NCBI RefSeq assembly: GCF_019048265.1 | Contig: NZ_CP077311.1 | Coordinates: 854,501-918,500 of the forward strand | DNA: 64,000 nt | Reading direction: 5' to 3' | From: Aeromonas sp. FDAARGOS 1405 | Lineage (GTDB): Bacteria; Pseudomonadota; Gammaproteobacteria; Enterobacterales; Aeromonadaceae | Shown here: positions 1 to 9,089 of the stretch, piece after piece | Layout of the letters: every line of letters begins with the position of its first letter | How positions within the stretch are numbered: the stretch's first letter is position 1 | The notes under the pieces: model-generated | Told to the model about the DNA's origin: nothing | Seen by the model: the letters and a program-made list of their open reading frames with translations, nothing else | Databases searched by the model: none | Position numbers and translations under genes: made by a program

Positions 1-3000
1 CCTTGATAACCTCGGTGCGCGACTCGTCACTGTAAACTTCGATGCTGTCCCCCACCCCGTTGGCCGGGAACAGGCCGATGATGCCGGCGCAGCGCACGCT
101 CTGATCCTTTTCCAGCTGATCCAGCATGGCGTTGGCGTCGGCAAACAGCTTGGTCGCCTCCTCGCCGATGATCTCGTCCTCAAGGATGCGTGGATACTTG
201 CCCGCCAGCTCCCAGCTGAGGAAGAACGGCGTCCAGTCGATGTAGGGGCGCAGCACCGAAATGGCCACATCTTCGAACTTCTGCACCCCGAGCTCGCGGG
301 GCTTCGGCGGCTGGTAGCCAACCCAGTCCAGCTGGTGCCGGTTGGCGCGGGCGTGGGCCAGACTGACCGGGCGGGAGCGCGGCTGCTTGCGGGCATGCTG
401 ATCCCGGGCAATCTCGTACTCCTTGTCGATGCGGGCGACAAACGCCTCCTTGAGATCCGGGCTGAGCAGGCTCTGCGCCACCCCCACCGCACGGGAGGCG
501 TTGGAGACATAGACCACAGGCTCCGAGTAATTCTGCTCGATCTTCACCGCAGTGTGGGCCTTGGAGGTGGTGGCACCGCCGATCAGCAGCGGCAGCTTGA
601 AGCCCTGACGCTCCATCTCCTTGGCCACGTGCACCATCTCGTCCAGCGACGGGGTGATGAGACCCGACAACCCGATGATATCAGCGCCGACCTCCCGCGC
701 AGTCTTGAGAATGGTCTCGCAGGAGACCATGACCCCGAGGTCGACAATCTCGAAGTTGTTGCACTGCAGCACCACCCCGACGATGTTCTTGCCGATGTCG
801 TGCACATCACCCTTGACGGTGGCCAGCACGATTTTGCCATTGCTGGAGCCGCCCGATTTTTCCGCCTCGATATAGGGCTGCAGATAGGCCACCGCCCGCT
901 TCATCACCCGCGCCGATTTCACCACCTGGGGCAGGAACATCTTGCCCGCGCCGAACAGGTCGCCGACCACGTTCATACCATCCATCAGCGGCCCTTCGAT
1001 GACGTGCAGCGGCTTCTCCGCGCCAGCGCGTGCCTCTTCGGTATCCTCTTCGATAAAGTCGGTGATCCCCTTGACCAGTGCGTGCTCCAGCCGCTTGCCC
1101 ACCGGCCAGCTGCGCCACTCCTGATCCCGCGGATCCTCAGCCTGGGCACCGGCACCGCGATACTTCTCGGCGATGGCCAGCAGCTCCTCGGTGGCGTTGT
1201 CATTGAGGTTGAGCACCACCGCCTCGACCTTCTCTTTCAGCTCCGCCGGAATGTCTTCATAGATGGCGAGCTGACCGGCGTTGACGATCCCCATGTCCAT
1301 GCCGTTCTTGATAGCGTGGTAGAGGAAGACGGCGTGAATGGCTTCGCGCACCGGCTCGTTGCCGCGAAACGAAAACGAGACGTTGGAGACGCCGCCGGAG
1401 ATCATGGCGTGGGGCAGGTGTGTCTTGATGTCCTTCACCGCCTCGATGAAGTCCACCGCGTAGTTGTTGTGCTCATCGATGCCGGTCGCTACCGCGAAGA
1501 TATTGGGGTCGAAGATGATGTCTTCCGGCGGGAAACCGACCTGATCCACCAGGATCCGGTAGGCACGCTGGCAGATCTCGAACTTGCGGGCGCGGGTGTC
1601 GGCCTGACCCGCTTCATCGAACGCCATCACGATAACGGCGGCGCCGTAACGGCGCAGCAATCTGGCCTGCTGGATAAACTTCTCCTCCCCCTCTTTCATG
1701 GAGATGGAATTGACCACCGGCTTGCCCTGCACGCACTTGAGGCCCGCTTCCAGCACCTCCCACTTGGAGGAGTCGATCATCACAGGCACCCGGGCGATGT
1801 CCGGCTCACCGGCGATGAGATTGAGGAAGCGCACCATGGCCGCTTCGGCGTCCAGCATCCCCTCGTCCATGTTGATATCGATGATCTGGGCGCCGTTCTC
1901 CACCTGCTGCTTGGCAACGTCGAGCGCCTCGTCGTAGAGCCCCTCCTTGATCAGCCGCTTGAACTTGGCCGAACCGGTAACGTTGGTGCGCTCCCCCACG
2001 TTCACGAACATGGATTCAGGGGTAATGATCAGCGGCTCAAGACCCGACAGGCGGCAGGCAACCGGCAGCTCGGGCAGCACGCGCGGCTTGATGCCCGCCA
2101 CGGCGTCGGCCATGGCGCGAATATGGGTCGGGGTGGTGCCGCAGCAGCCACCGACCAGGTTGAGGAAGCCGCTTTGGGCCCACTCGCGGATATGCTCTGC
2201 CATCTCACCCGCATCGAGGTCGTACTCGCCGAACGCATTGGGCAGACCGGCGTTGGGGTGGGCGCTGACGCAGGATTCGCTGATGCGAGACAGCTCCTCC
2301 ACATACTGGCGAAGCTCATCGGGCCCAAGCGCACAGTTGAGGCCGAACGAAACGGGTTTGACGTGGCGCAGCGAGTGGTAGAAGGCTTCGGTGGTCTGGC
2401 CGGAGAGGGTACGACCGGAGGCGTCGGTAATGGTACCGGAGATCATCACCGGCAGGCTGTAGCCCAGCGCCTCGAACACCCCTTCCACCGCGAAGGCGGC
2501 GGCCTTGGCGTTGAGGGTATCGAAGATGGTTTCGATCAGGATGATGTCAGCGCCGCCCTCAATCAGGGCGTGGGTCGATTCGGTGTAGGCGGCCACCAGC
2601 TGGTCATAGGTGACGTTACGCTTGCCGGGATCGTTCACATCCGGCGAGATGGAGGCGGTACGGTTGGTGGGGCCCAACACCCCTGCTACGAAGCGCGGCT
2701 TGGCGGGATCTTTTGCCGTCCACTCGTCGGCCACAGCGCGGGCCAGACGGGCGGCTTCCCGGTTGATCTCGGCCGAGAATTCTTCCATCTCGTAATCGGC
2801 CATGGCGATGCGAGTGGCGTTGAAGGTGTTGGTCTCGAGAATGTCGGCCCCGGCAGCGCAATACTGCTCGTGGATCTCGCGGATCACCGCCGGACGAGTC
2901 AGCACCAGCAGATCGTTGTTGCCCTTGATGTCGGTATGCCAGTCGGCAAACCGCTCACCCCGATAATCCGCCTCCCCCAGCTTGTAGCCCTGGATCATGG

Positions 3001-3097
3001 TGCCCATGGCCCCGTCGATGATCAGGATCCGCTCCCTGAGGCAGGCTTCCAGCTTCTTTGTTACGTCCGACTGCTTGCTCGGCTCTCTGCTCGACAT
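1..3097 (-). CDS. metH: Cobalamin-dependent methionine synthase MetH (C-terminus cut off by window edge)
   Basis: Transfers a methyl group from 5-methyltetrahydrofolate to homocysteine via cobalamin, the last step of methionine synthesis, in the cytosol. About 1032 codons are present; E. coli MetH has 1227, so roughly the last 195 residues lie outside. Seen in order: an N-terminal homocysteine domain with the zinc motif GGCCGTTP near residue 317, a pterin-binding domain, a cobalamin domain with the DVHDIG cobalt-ligand motif near residue 765, and the start of the AdoMet reactivation domain. The ATG at 3097 gives MSSREPSKQ; a GTG 12 bases upstream is an alternative start. Stands alone, divergent from the antiporter gene. 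A long plus-strand open frame over it (335-3169) is an antisense shadow. Confidence 0.97.
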   Translation of the reverse strand, partial: MSSREPSKQSDVTKKLEACLRERILIIDGAMGTMIQGYKLGEADYRGERFADWHTDIKGNNDLLVLTRPAVIREIHEQYCAAGADILETNTFNATRIAMADYEMEEFSAEINREAARLARAVADEWTAKDPAKPRFVAGVLGPTNRTASISPDVNDPGKRNVTYDQLVAAYTESTHALIEGGADIILIETIFDTLNAKAAAFAVEGVFEALGYSLPVMISGTITDASGRTLSGQTTEAFYHSLRHVKPVSFGLNCALGPDELRQYVEELSRISESCVSAHPNAGLPNAFGEYDLDAGEMAEHIREWAQSGFLNLVGGCCGTTPTHIRAMADAVAGIKPRVLPELPVACRLSGLEPLIITPESMFVNVGERTNVTGSAKFKRLIKEGLYDEALDVAKQQVENGAQIIDINMDEGMLDAEAAMVRFLNLIAGEPDIARVPVMIDSSKWEVLEAGLKCVQGKPVVNSISMKEGEEKFIQQARLLRRYGAAVIVMAFDEAGQADTRARKFEICQRAYRILVDQVGFPPEDIIFDPNIFAVATGIDEHNNYAVDFIEAVKDIKTHLPHAMISGGVSNVSFSFRGNEPVREAIHAVFLYHAIKNGMDMGIVNAGQLAIYEDIPAELKEKVEAVVLNLNDNATEELLAIAEKYRGAGAQAEDPRDQEWRSWPVGKRLEHALVKGITDFIEEDTEEARAGAEKPLHVIEGPLMDGMNVVGDLFGAGKMFLPQVVKSARVMKRAVAYLQPYIEAEKSGGSSNGKIVLATVKGDVHDIGKNIVGVVLQCNNFEIVDLGVMVSCETILKTAREVGADIIGLSGLITPSLDEMVHVAKEMERQGFKLPLLIGGATTSKAHTAVKIEQNYSEPVVYVSNASRAVGVAQSLLSPDLKEAFVARIDKEYEIARDQHARKQPRSRPVSLAHARANRHQLDWVGYQPPKPRELGVQKFEDVAISVLRPYIDWTPFFLSWELAGKYPRILEDEIIGEEATKLFADANAMLDQLEKDQSVRCAGIIGLFPANGVGDSIEVYSDESRTEVIK

Positions 3098-3172
3098 TAC
3101 GTTCGACACCGCGTGTTCCTCTTACATCCATGCAACTGCGTAAACAGCATCCTAACAGCAAACAAATAAAAT

Positions 3173-3196
3173 GGAAATCTAGCCGTCTATCAGTCC
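3173..3196 (-). promoter_or_regulatory. Possible tandem MetJ boxes upstream of metH
   Basis: On the minus strand three consecutive 8-mers read GGACTGAT, AGACGGCT and AGATTTCC. Compared with the MetJ consensus AGACGTCT they match at 4, 7 and 5 of 8 positions by my count. They lie about 75 bases upstream of the metH start, a reasonable operator position. MetJ boxes usually occur as tandem 8-mers, which fits, but only the middle box is good, so this is tentative. Confidence 0.3.
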
Positions 3197-3313
3197 AAAT
3201 GCGCCACCATATACTCATTTATGGGTAATGAGTAACATAGGGCCCGAGAGTAACCTATGCCCGTCCTGCATAGGGATACGTGCTTGCTGTCTACCAACGA
3301 GAAAAAAATAACT

Positions 3314-4591
3314 ATGAGCGTCTACTACACACTCTGTTTTCTGGCAGCGTTGGCGATTTTTATCGCCTTTGCCAACCAGTATGTTGTGAAGATCCAGACC
3401 ACCATCGCCATTACTGCGGGCTCCATGCTGATCTCCGCACTGCTGGTGCTGTTTGGCAAACTGGGCTGGTTCAACCTGGAACCTCTTGCCGTCAAGACCA
3501 TGGAGAGCATCGACTTCCAGAACTTCCTGCTGAAGGGGATTCTGGGCTTCCTGCTGTTCGCCGGTGGCCTTGGCATCAACCTCAAGGCGCTGCGTAGCCA
3601 GAAGTGGGAGATCACCATTCTGGCCATCATTGCCACCCTGCTCTCCACCTTCCTCATCGGATACGGCTTCTGGTTTATCGCCAAGCTGCTGGGCTGGGAG
3701 TTGCCGCTGGTCTACTGCATGCTGTTCGGCGCGCTGATCTCCCCCACTGACCCGATTGCCGTACTGGCCATCGTCAAGAAGATGAAAGCGCCACCCCAGA
3801 TCGCCATCCAGATCGAAGGGGAATCCCTGTTCAACGACGGTGTTGGCCTCGTCATCTTCGCTACCGTGTTTGCCGTCGCCTTTGGCGGTGTCGAGCCCAC
3901 CTTCGGTAGCGTGGCCGGTCTGTTCCTGCACGAAGCCCTCGGCGGCATCCTGTTCGGTGCCGTGCTGGGCCTCATCGCCCACGTGATGATCAGCGCCACC
4001 GATGACGGTTCATTGGAGCTGCTGCTGACCCTCTGCATCCCGACCGCCGGCTTCGCCTTTGCCAACATGATCGGCGTCTCCGGCGCACTGGCCATGGTGG
4101 TCACCGGCATCATGATCGGCAACTGGACCCGTCACTCCGGCTTCTCCGAGCAGAGCAGCCATCACCTGGATCACTTCTGGGAGTTGATGGACCAGTTCCT
4201 CAACGCCCTGCTGTTCCTGCTGATCGGTCTGGCACTGGTACTACTGGATCTCGCCTGGCGTGACTGGATCCTGCTGGTCATTGCGGTGCCGCTCTGCCTG
4301 GGTGCCCGCTTTATCAGCGTGTCGCTGCCCTATGTGGCTTTCCGCCGATTCCGCAATTACAACACCTTCTCGGTGCGGATCCTCACTTGGGGTGGCCTGC
4401 GCGGTGGTCTGGCGATGGCGATGGCACTGGCACTCCCCTCCGGCGTCATGATGATCCCGGAACATGGCGTCGATCTGCGGGAGGTCATCCTGGTGATGAC
4501 CTACTCGGTGGTGATGTTCTCCATCGTGGTGCAAGGCATGACCATCACCCCGATGATCACGGCTGCCAAGAAGGCCTGTGGCGACTACTGA
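3314..4591 (+). CDS. NhaP-type Na+(K+)/H+ antiporter, CPA1 family
   Basis: An inner-membrane monovalent cation/proton exchanger of 425 residues, almost entirely hydrophobic, with about 12 predicted membrane segments. Family signatures are visible: ISPTDPIAV near residue 142 (the conserved Asp pair region of transport) and EGESLFNDGVG near residue 168, both typical of NhaP/CPA1 proteins. I chose the ATG at 3314 (MSVYYTLCF); an upstream in-frame ATG at 3257 would add a hydrophilic 19-residue tail that does not look like the family. The gene is monocistronic with a strong terminator directly downstream. It probably serves pH and Na+ or K+ homeostasis; the ion preference cannot be read from the sequence. 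Confidence 0.9.
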   Translation: MSVYYTLCFLAALAIFIAFANQYVVKIQTTIAITAGSMLISALLVLFGKLGWFNLEPLAVKTMESIDFQNFLLKGILGFLLFAGGLGINLKALRSQKWEITILAIIATLLSTFLIGYGFWFIAKLLGWELPLVYCMLFGALISPTDPIAVLAIVKKMKAPPQIAIQIEGESLFNDGVGLVIFATVFAVAFGGVEPTFGSVAGLFLHEALGGILFGAVLGLIAHVMISATDDGSLELLLTLCIPTAGFAFANMIGVSGALAMVVTGIMIGNWTRHSGFSEQSSHHLDHFWELMDQFLNALLFLLIGLALVLLDLAWRDWILLVIAVPLCLGARFISVSLPYVAFRRFRNYNTFSVRILTWGGLRGGLAMAMALALPSGVMMIPEHGVDLREVILVMTYSVVMFSIVVQGMTITPMITAAKKACGDY

Positions 4592-4620
4592 GTCGGCCCA
4601 CTGTGCTGATTGCAGAATGA

Positions 4621-4652
4621 GAGAGGGCTCCCGTCGGGAGCCCTCTTTTTAT
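4621..4652 (+). terminator. Intrinsic terminator of the antiporter gene
   Basis: Near-perfect stem GAGGGCTCCCG / CGGGAGCCCTC with a very small loop, followed by five T, about 30 bases after the antiporter stop codon. Confidence 0.92.
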
Positions 4653-5097
4653 GGCGGATAGCTGTGGATATTTGCTGCTGATAGCACCTTGATTACACAG
4701 AGGAAAAGCGTACTGGCTTCAACATCGGCAAATTATTGTTTGCTTTTTATTCATTTCGAGGAGAGAATGCGCGTCGGCTAGTTAATCAGCCCTGTTTATG
4801 TTTACCCTGCAATGCTTCACCTCACGATGAATCCTGCCAGTACCCGCATAACCTTCTTCTGATTTACTCGCCTTGAGAACCGTCAGGCTGTCTGCCTGCG
4901 TTGCCCGGCTCTCACGGTGCAGACCCGATCTGCCCACCCAATTTGATTTATGCATCAGCATATTCCTTGAAAGTGCAGACACCCCTTAACCGGGCTGGGT
5001 ATTCCTGCGCGCTTGTCGTTCACCCAATCGACCGCGCCCATTGACCTGACATTTGCCAATACAAGGAGCAACCACCTAATTTATATAGAGAAATACC
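4653..5097. other. Intergenic stretch without a convincing gene
   Basis: About 445 bases between the antiporter terminator and the 58-aa ORF. A Shine-Dalgarno-like GAGGAGAG at about 4758 precedes ATG CGC GTC GGC TAG, a four-codon frame that could be a leader peptide or chance. A minus-strand open frame of 66 codons (4782-4982) has no family resemblance and is not called. The rest may be a long untranslated leader of the downstream small gene; I see no tRNA or known riboswitch. Confidence 0.4.
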
Positions 5098-5274
5098 ATG
5101 ATGAAAGCAGTACAAACACACAAGCCCCTGCGTCGCAGCAAGCCCATCAACCTGCCTGTGCAAGAGCACGACAATGATGCGTTTCTGATCCAGTTCAGCA
5201 CCCGCTTCAGCGGCGGTTTCGCCATCTCCTGTGATGGTATCGCTGGCGAGTTCTCCATCGAAGACCTCAACTGA
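5098..5274 (+). CDS. Small hypothetical protein, 58 aa
   Basis: Not recognised. Encodes a soluble 58-residue protein with a basic N-terminal third (MMKAVQTHKPLRRSKPIN) and an acidic C-terminal part ending in FSIEDLN. Third codon positions are GC-rich like the neighbouring genes, and a hairpin terminator follows 35 bases after the stop, so it looks like a transcribed unit. Start is ATG at 5098 or the adjacent ATG at 5101; a GAGA lies 7-10 bases upstream, a weak ribosome site. It has no signal peptide or membrane segment. It sits alone between the antiporter and the acetyltransferase, so context suggests no function. Confidence 0.6.
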   Translation: MMKAVQTHKPLRRSKPINLPVQEHDNDAFLIQFSTRFSGGFAISCDGIAGEFSIEDLN

Positions 5275-5308
5275 TCCTGCCTGCCCTCCGGCAGCGCCCG
5301 ATGCAGAC

Positions 5309-5340
5309 AGGCCGCAACTCACGGCGGCCTCTTTGCTTCT
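5309..5340 (+). terminator. Intrinsic terminator after the 58-aa ORF
   Basis: Stem AGGCCGC / GCGGCCT with an 8-base loop, followed by CTTTGCTTCT. Confidence 0.65.
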
Positions 5341-5429
5341 CTCTCACTCCTTTAGCCAGACCCGGCCTCTTGCTTGTCACTCAGCCTGACAGCCACCTCG
5401 CCATTCGCTTTCCAGCTCTCTGACCTTGA

Positions 5430-5927
5430 TCACTGCTCCAGCAGCAGGCACTCATCGGCATCTTCGCTCAATTTGACCAGCCGACTACGCACCAGCCCCA
5501 GCTTGGCCAACAGGCCGATGGAACGCTCGTTGCCCGGCGTAACGATGGCAATCACCTGCCCGATCCCCAGCCGACTTTTGCCATCGGCCAGAGCAGCCTG
5601 CGCCGCTTCGATGGCATAACCCTGACCGCGATACTGCGGCAGGAAGGCGTAACCGATATCGACCTGCTCCAGGGTATCGCGCTTGATCAGACCGCAGATA
5701 CCGAGGCTGGCGCCATCTTCCCTGCGCTCGACCAGATAGAGGCCGTGACCATGACGGGCATAGCTCACCGCCGGTCCCTGCTGGATATACTCCTGCGCCT
5801 GTTCCAGGGTACGAATGCCCCGATCACCGATGTAGCGATAGAAGTCACCGTCATTGAGCAGCTCAAGAATAAAGGGGGCATCGGCGATGGTCAGTTCACG
5901 CAGAACGAGACGGGGGGAGGTAATCAT
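5430..5927 (-). CDS. GNAT family N-acetyltransferase (RimJ/RimL-like)
   Basis: A 165-residue acetyl-CoA dependent acetyltransferase. The N-terminus (MITSPRLVLRELTIADAP) matches the RimJ/RimL-type opening in which a short strand leads into RLVLREL. The acetyl-CoA pyrophosphate loop is seen as QYRGQGYAIEA around residues 98-108. The ATG at 5927 is preceded by GAGAG at good spacing. An upstream in-frame ATG at 6011 would add 28 residues unlike the family. The substrate (ribosomal protein, antibiotic or small molecule) cannot be deduced. The gene is separated from the upstream HDOD gene by a terminator. Confidence 0.85.
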   Translation of the reverse strand: MITSPRLVLRELTIADAPFILELLNDGDFYRYIGDRGIRTLEQAQEYIQQGPAVSYARHGHGLYLVERREDGASLGICGLIKRDTLEQVDIGYAFLPQYRGQGYAIEAAQAALADGKSRLGIGQVIAIVTPGNERSIGLLAKLGLVRSRLVKLSEDADECLLLEQ

Positions 5928-6012
5928 GGCAAGGGCTCTCTCAAAACAGGCGAAGTCAGCAGAGTGCCCCCTCGACAACCGACTGACAAGCAATAGCGGG
6001 CTCACGGCCATG

Positions 6013-6041
6013 AAAAGGGGGCCAACCTCGGCCCCTTTTTA
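6013..6041 (-). terminator. Bidirectional-looking terminator downstream of the HDOD gene
   Basis: AAAAGGGGGCC, loop AACCTC, GGCCCCTTTTT. It has A and T tracts on both sides, so it can act in either direction; on the minus strand it ends the HDOD transcript. Confidence 0.85.
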
Positions 6042-6068
6042 CGATGTCACACAGCGGTAGCAGAGTGG

Positions 6069-6902
6069 TCAGGCAGCCAGCAACCCGGCATAGCCATTAC
6101 CCTGCTCGCGCAGCGCAGTGAACTGGGCGGCACAATCGGCCCAGCTCAACCCCAGCGCATCTGCCACCTTGTGGGGCCACTCGGGTGGCGCCTCTTCCCC
6201 CACATCGGATTGCGCAGCCAGCACGATCGCCAGATGGATCAACCCGGCCTCGGGAGAGAACTCCTTGGCCAGCATGGGGTTGTAGTGATACTCCACCGCA
6301 TTGCTGATGGTCTCGGGGAACTTCCAGTAACGTGCCATGGCCGCCCCGACCTGGGCATAGTTGAAGCCAACCACCAGTTCTTCCGCCTTGGCCCGCCCCT
6401 TGTGCAGCTCCAGATCGTGGATGTGATGGACGGTGTTTTCCGGCAGGCCCACATGCATCACCAGTCGGCCAAGATCGTAGAGCAGGGCGCAGGTAAAAAC
6501 CTCATCTCCCTTCATCCCCTTCTTCACCGCCAGACGACGGGCCAGCTCCGCCACGTTGAACACGCTGCCCCAGAAGTGTTTGAGGTCAATGCCGGGCACC
6601 GCAGTGACCGATTCGGTGAGCCCGCAGGCCAGCACCATGTTGCGCACCATCGCCAACCCCAGCCGCACCGAGGCTTCATTGACGGTGCCGATCTGGCGAC
6701 TACTACCGAATTTGGCCGAGTTGGCCAGCCGCAGCAACTTGGCGGAGATGACAGGGTCCTTGTTGATCAACTTGCTGATCTTGAGCAGATCCGGATCCTT
6801 TTCATTGAAGGTCTGGATCAAATCGCGCATCACTTCCGGGATCTGGGGCAGTAGCTTGGGCTCGGCCAGCAGGGAATCTATCGTGGGCATAGGCGTGTCC
6901 AT
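6069..6902 (-). CDS. HDOD domain signalling protein
   Basis: A 277-residue protein made almost wholly of one HDOD domain, the metal-free relative of HD phosphohydrolases found in signalling proteins. Seen: the opening LLPQIPEVMRDLIQTFNEKD, the ISKLINKDPVISAKLLRLANSA segment (residues about 40-62) and SVRLGLAMVRNMVL, all characteristic. No receiver, GGDEF or EAL domain is attached. Such stand-alone HDOD proteins are often tied to motility, c-di-GMP or stress signalling, but the role here is unknown. ATG at 6902; an internal ATG at 6890 is an alternative, and neither has a strong ribosome site. Confidence 0.88.
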   Translation of the reverse strand: MDTPMPTIDSLLAEPKLLPQIPEVMRDLIQTFNEKDPDLLKISKLINKDPVISAKLLRLANSAKFGSSRQIGTVNEASVRLGLAMVRNMVLACGLTESVTAVPGIDLKHFWGSVFNVAELARRLAVKKGMKGDEVFTCALLYDLGRLVMHVGLPENTVHHIHDLELHKGRAKAEELVVGFNYAQVGAAMARYWKFPETISNAVEYHYNPMLAKEFSPEAGLIHLAIVLAAQSDVGEEAPPEWPHKVADALGLSWADCAAQFTALREQGNGYAGLLAA

Positions 6903-7059
6903 CCATGTTATCTGTGTTCCAACCTGTTTGCCTTGGCAAACTCTTCCTAATTATGGGTAACAAATGGTCTCCCCATCGGATTGTTTATTCGCTGGCTGTT
7001 CAAGGTGTTAGCCCCATTCAGGCTATACTGGCCGCCACATTCACTGTTACGGATATCCC

Positions 7060-7323
7060 ATGAACGACACTCAGGAGTTTTTTGACGAAGAGACGCTGCT
7101 GGAGATGGTGGAAAACCAGCTCAACGATGGCCACCCGCCCCATGTGAAGGCGACCCTGATGCGACTGGTGATGAAGGGCACCCCGCGGGAAGAGGCGCTA
7201 CAGTATATCGCCTGCGCCCTCGGGGCCGAGCTGATGGCGATGGAAGCTGATCAGGGCCCTTTCAATCTGACCCGTTACGGCGAGTTCCTCGACAGTCTGC
7301 CCGAGATGCCGTGGGCTGACTGA
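7060..7323 (+). CDS. Conserved hypothetical protein, 87 aa
   Basis: Not recognised. A small acidic, mostly helical protein (MNDTQEFFDEETLLEMVENQL...) with no signal peptide or membrane segment. The body contains a helix-rich segment with MKGTPREEALQYIACAL around residues 38-54, reminiscent of small bacterial proteins that take part in protein-protein contacts. Coding bias agrees with the neighbours, and it is followed by a terminator shared with the convergent aphA. ATG at 7060; the ribosome site (CGGATATCCC) is weak. It stands alone, divergent from the HDOD gene. Confidence 0.78.
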   Translation: MNDTQEFFDEETLLEMVENQLNDGHPPHVKATLMRLVMKGTPREEALQYIACALGAELMAMEADQGPFNLTRYGEFLDSLPEMPWAD

Positions 7324-7374
7324 TAGCCGGTGCTGGCCAAGGCCCACGCCTTTGCATGATTCCTTAAAAACAGA

Positions 7375-7406
7375 AGGGCGGGTGCCAATGGCCCCGCCCT
7401 TGTTGC
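7375..7406. terminator. Terminator between convergent genes (87-aa protein and aphA)
   Basis: AAGGGCGGG, loop of about 9 bases, CCCCGCCCTTGTT. It can serve both converging genes. Confidence 0.75.
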
Positions 7407-7422
7407 ATGGATCCTCTCCGGA

Positions 7423-8157
7423 TCAGAACTGGGAGTTGATGATCACCTCTTCCCCCAGCGCCCCTGCCAACGGCAGTGGCCGATAACTGGAGTTGGCGGC
7501 CCGCAGCAGACGAATGCCGCGAATGCCGACCTCCTGCGCCGCCTTGATATCCCCGTCGGCGTCGCCGTAGAAGAGCTTCATCTGCTTATCCTTGAGCCAC
7601 TGCACCTTGGTGTTCTGGCCCGGCTGATCGCCGGCGAAGATCACCGGATTGAGCTGGTCAGCCGGAATACTCATGGTCTGCTGCAGAGTCTGGCTCACGG
7701 TTTCGGTCTTGGTGGCCGAGCGACCGGTGACGAAATAGATGTGGTCACCGCGCTTGAGATGCATGGCGATGAGCGCCTTGCCCACCTCTTTCGGCATGCT
7801 GAACGCATCCCAACCATTGTTCATCTTCTCCCAGAAGGCGGGGTTCTTCAGATAGCTCTCGTCGTTGGGCGAGAACTCCTGCTTGCCGCGATAAAAACCC
7901 GGGCTGGAGAAGAGCAGGGTATCGTCGATATCAAACCCGACAGCCATTGGCGGCAATCCATCAAGACTCTTGGCAATCTGCTCCACCGATACCCAGTGGA
8001 TCGGCGCCTGCTGGGCCAAAGTGACGGTGGTGACACCGGCAGGGATAGGCTGAACGGTGGCGGCTTGACCTGCTACGGCAGGCAGAGAGAGGGCGGCAGC
8101 CAGCAAGGAGGCAAGCAGCGCCGGACGAGAGACGTGTTTCATAAGGCAGGTTGTCAT
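7423..8157 (-). CDS. aphA: Class B acid phosphatase AphA (periplasmic)
   Basis: A non-specific periplasmic phosphomonoesterase/phosphotransferase of 244 residues, close to the 237 of E. coli AphA and very similar along its length. The N-terminus is a signal peptide (hydrophobic run at residues 12-30 ending in AVAGQA). The HAD nucleophile motif FDIDDT is at residues 75-80 with D76 and D78. [14 protein letters not shown] and the [11 protein letters not shown] metal motif near residue 200 follow. The ATG at 8157 or one five codons in (8142) could be the start; both give a usable signal peptide. It likely scavenges phosphate from nucleotides and other organic phosphates. Confidence 0.95.
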   Translation of the reverse strand: MTTCLMKHVSRPALLASLLAAALSLPAVAGQAATVQPIPAGVTTVTLAQQAPIHWVSVEQIAKSLDGLPPMAVGFDIDDTLLFSSPGFYRGKQEFSPNDESYLKNPAFWEKMNNGWDAFSMPKEVGKALIAMHLKRGDHIYFVTGRSATKTETVSQTLQQTMSIPADQLNPVIFAGDQPGQNTKVQWLKDKQMKLFYGDADGDIKAAQEVGIRGIRLLRAANSSYRPLPLAGALGEEVIINSQF

Positions 8158-8165
8158 CTTGAATC

Positions 8166-8190
8166 AAAAGAGGGGGCCAATAGTGCCCCC
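8166..8190 (-). terminator. Terminator of the PP-loop ATPase gene
   Basis: On the minus strand GGGGGC, loop ACTATTG, GCCCCC followed by TCTTTT; it separates the PP-loop gene from aphA. Confidence 0.75.
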
Positions 8191-8248
8191 ATCCCGCCTC
8201 TCAAATCTGTGAATACTCCTGCAAAAGGGAGCGTTTGACGCCCGATAA

Positions 8249-8923
8249 TTAATCTTCGACTGGCAGCAGATCGGTAAAAACAAAGCCGTCACGCAGCACT
8301 GTCTCGCCGACTCGAATGTCGAGCGGGCGGGAGAACATGGGGCCATCATAGGCCAGGGTATGAAACTCGCCGTTCTCGCCGCACGGATCGACGCCCTCTG
8401 GCAGCGCCGCCAGCAGTGCCTCGTCAAAATCGTGACCACCCAGGCTGGCATCCAGCTTGTTCGGGTCGAGAGCACTGATCCGCGCCTTCAACCCAGCGGC
8501 CACCATCTGCGGCGCCAGGTCACGGGTATTGCTGCCCCACAACGGGAACAGTGGTTCGATGCCGGTGCCTGCCAGCTGCTTTTCACGGTAGGCGCGCACA
8601 TCCTCGAGGAACAAGTCGCCAAAGGCCATATAGCGGATCCCTTGTGCCACCACATCGGCGATAAAGCCAGTCATGATGCGGGCGTAATCCTCGTTGCTGC
8701 AGGGCCAGGGCAGATCGATGGTGATGAGAGGCAGCCCGACGCAGGCGGCCTGCTCGGTCAACAGCTGCTTGCGCACCCCGTGCATCGCCACCCGCTCGAA
8801 TGCCTGATTGAGGGTGGTAAACAGCCCCACCACTTCAATGGCGGGATCTTGCCGCAACTGATGCAGAGCCCATGCGCAATCCTTGCCACTGCTCCAGGAG
8901 AGCAGTACCCGTTTCTTTTCCAT
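8249..8923 (-). CDS. PP-loop ATP pyrophosphatase, diphthine-ammonia ligase-like (DUF71)
   Basis: A 224-residue N-type ATP pyrophosphatase-like protein. The PP-loop motif SWSSGKDCAWAL lies at residues 8-19 and the family block PLFPLWGSNTRDLA is near the middle, followed by GENGEFHTLAYDGPMF, a signature of the DUF71/diphthine-ammonia ligase family. Bacteria lack diphthamide, so the substrate is unknown; the family is linked to amidation-type reactions. Two adjacent ATGs (8926, 8923) follow GGAGG. The second is better spaced and gives MEKKRVLLSW. It stands divergent from the MFS gene. Confidence 0.85.
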   Translation of the reverse strand: MEKKRVLLSWSSGKDCAWALHQLRQDPAIEVVGLFTTLNQAFERVAMHGVRKQLLTEQAACVGLPLITIDLPWPCSNEDYARIMTGFIADVVAQGIRYMAFGDLFLEDVRAYREKQLAGTGIEPLFPLWGSNTRDLAPQMVAAGLKARISALDPNKLDASLGGHDFDEALLAALPEGVDPCGENGEFHTLAYDGPMFSRPLDIRVGETVLRDGFVFTDLLPVED

Positions 8924-9089
8924 CATTCCTCCGCCAGCGGGGCATTCGGATTGCCCCAAAAAGATGCAAGACAGTGTTGCGAATTGCGCGATTTACACAC
9001 AAGAGGCAGGCAGCATACTCTCGATCACCTGTATATGCCCCTTGCCCGGGGTGACAATAACTAAAAAAACCGATGGGAAACATACGGAT

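Noticed and set aside
335..3169. 944-codon plus-strand open frame opposite metH
   Set aside because: Antisense shadow of a GC-rich, strongly conserved gene; its protein is low in family resemblance and rich in His, Arg and Gly as typical for such shadows.
4782..4982. 66-codon minus-strand frame before the 58-aa gene
   Set aside because: No ribosome site of quality, no family resemblance, atypical codon use.
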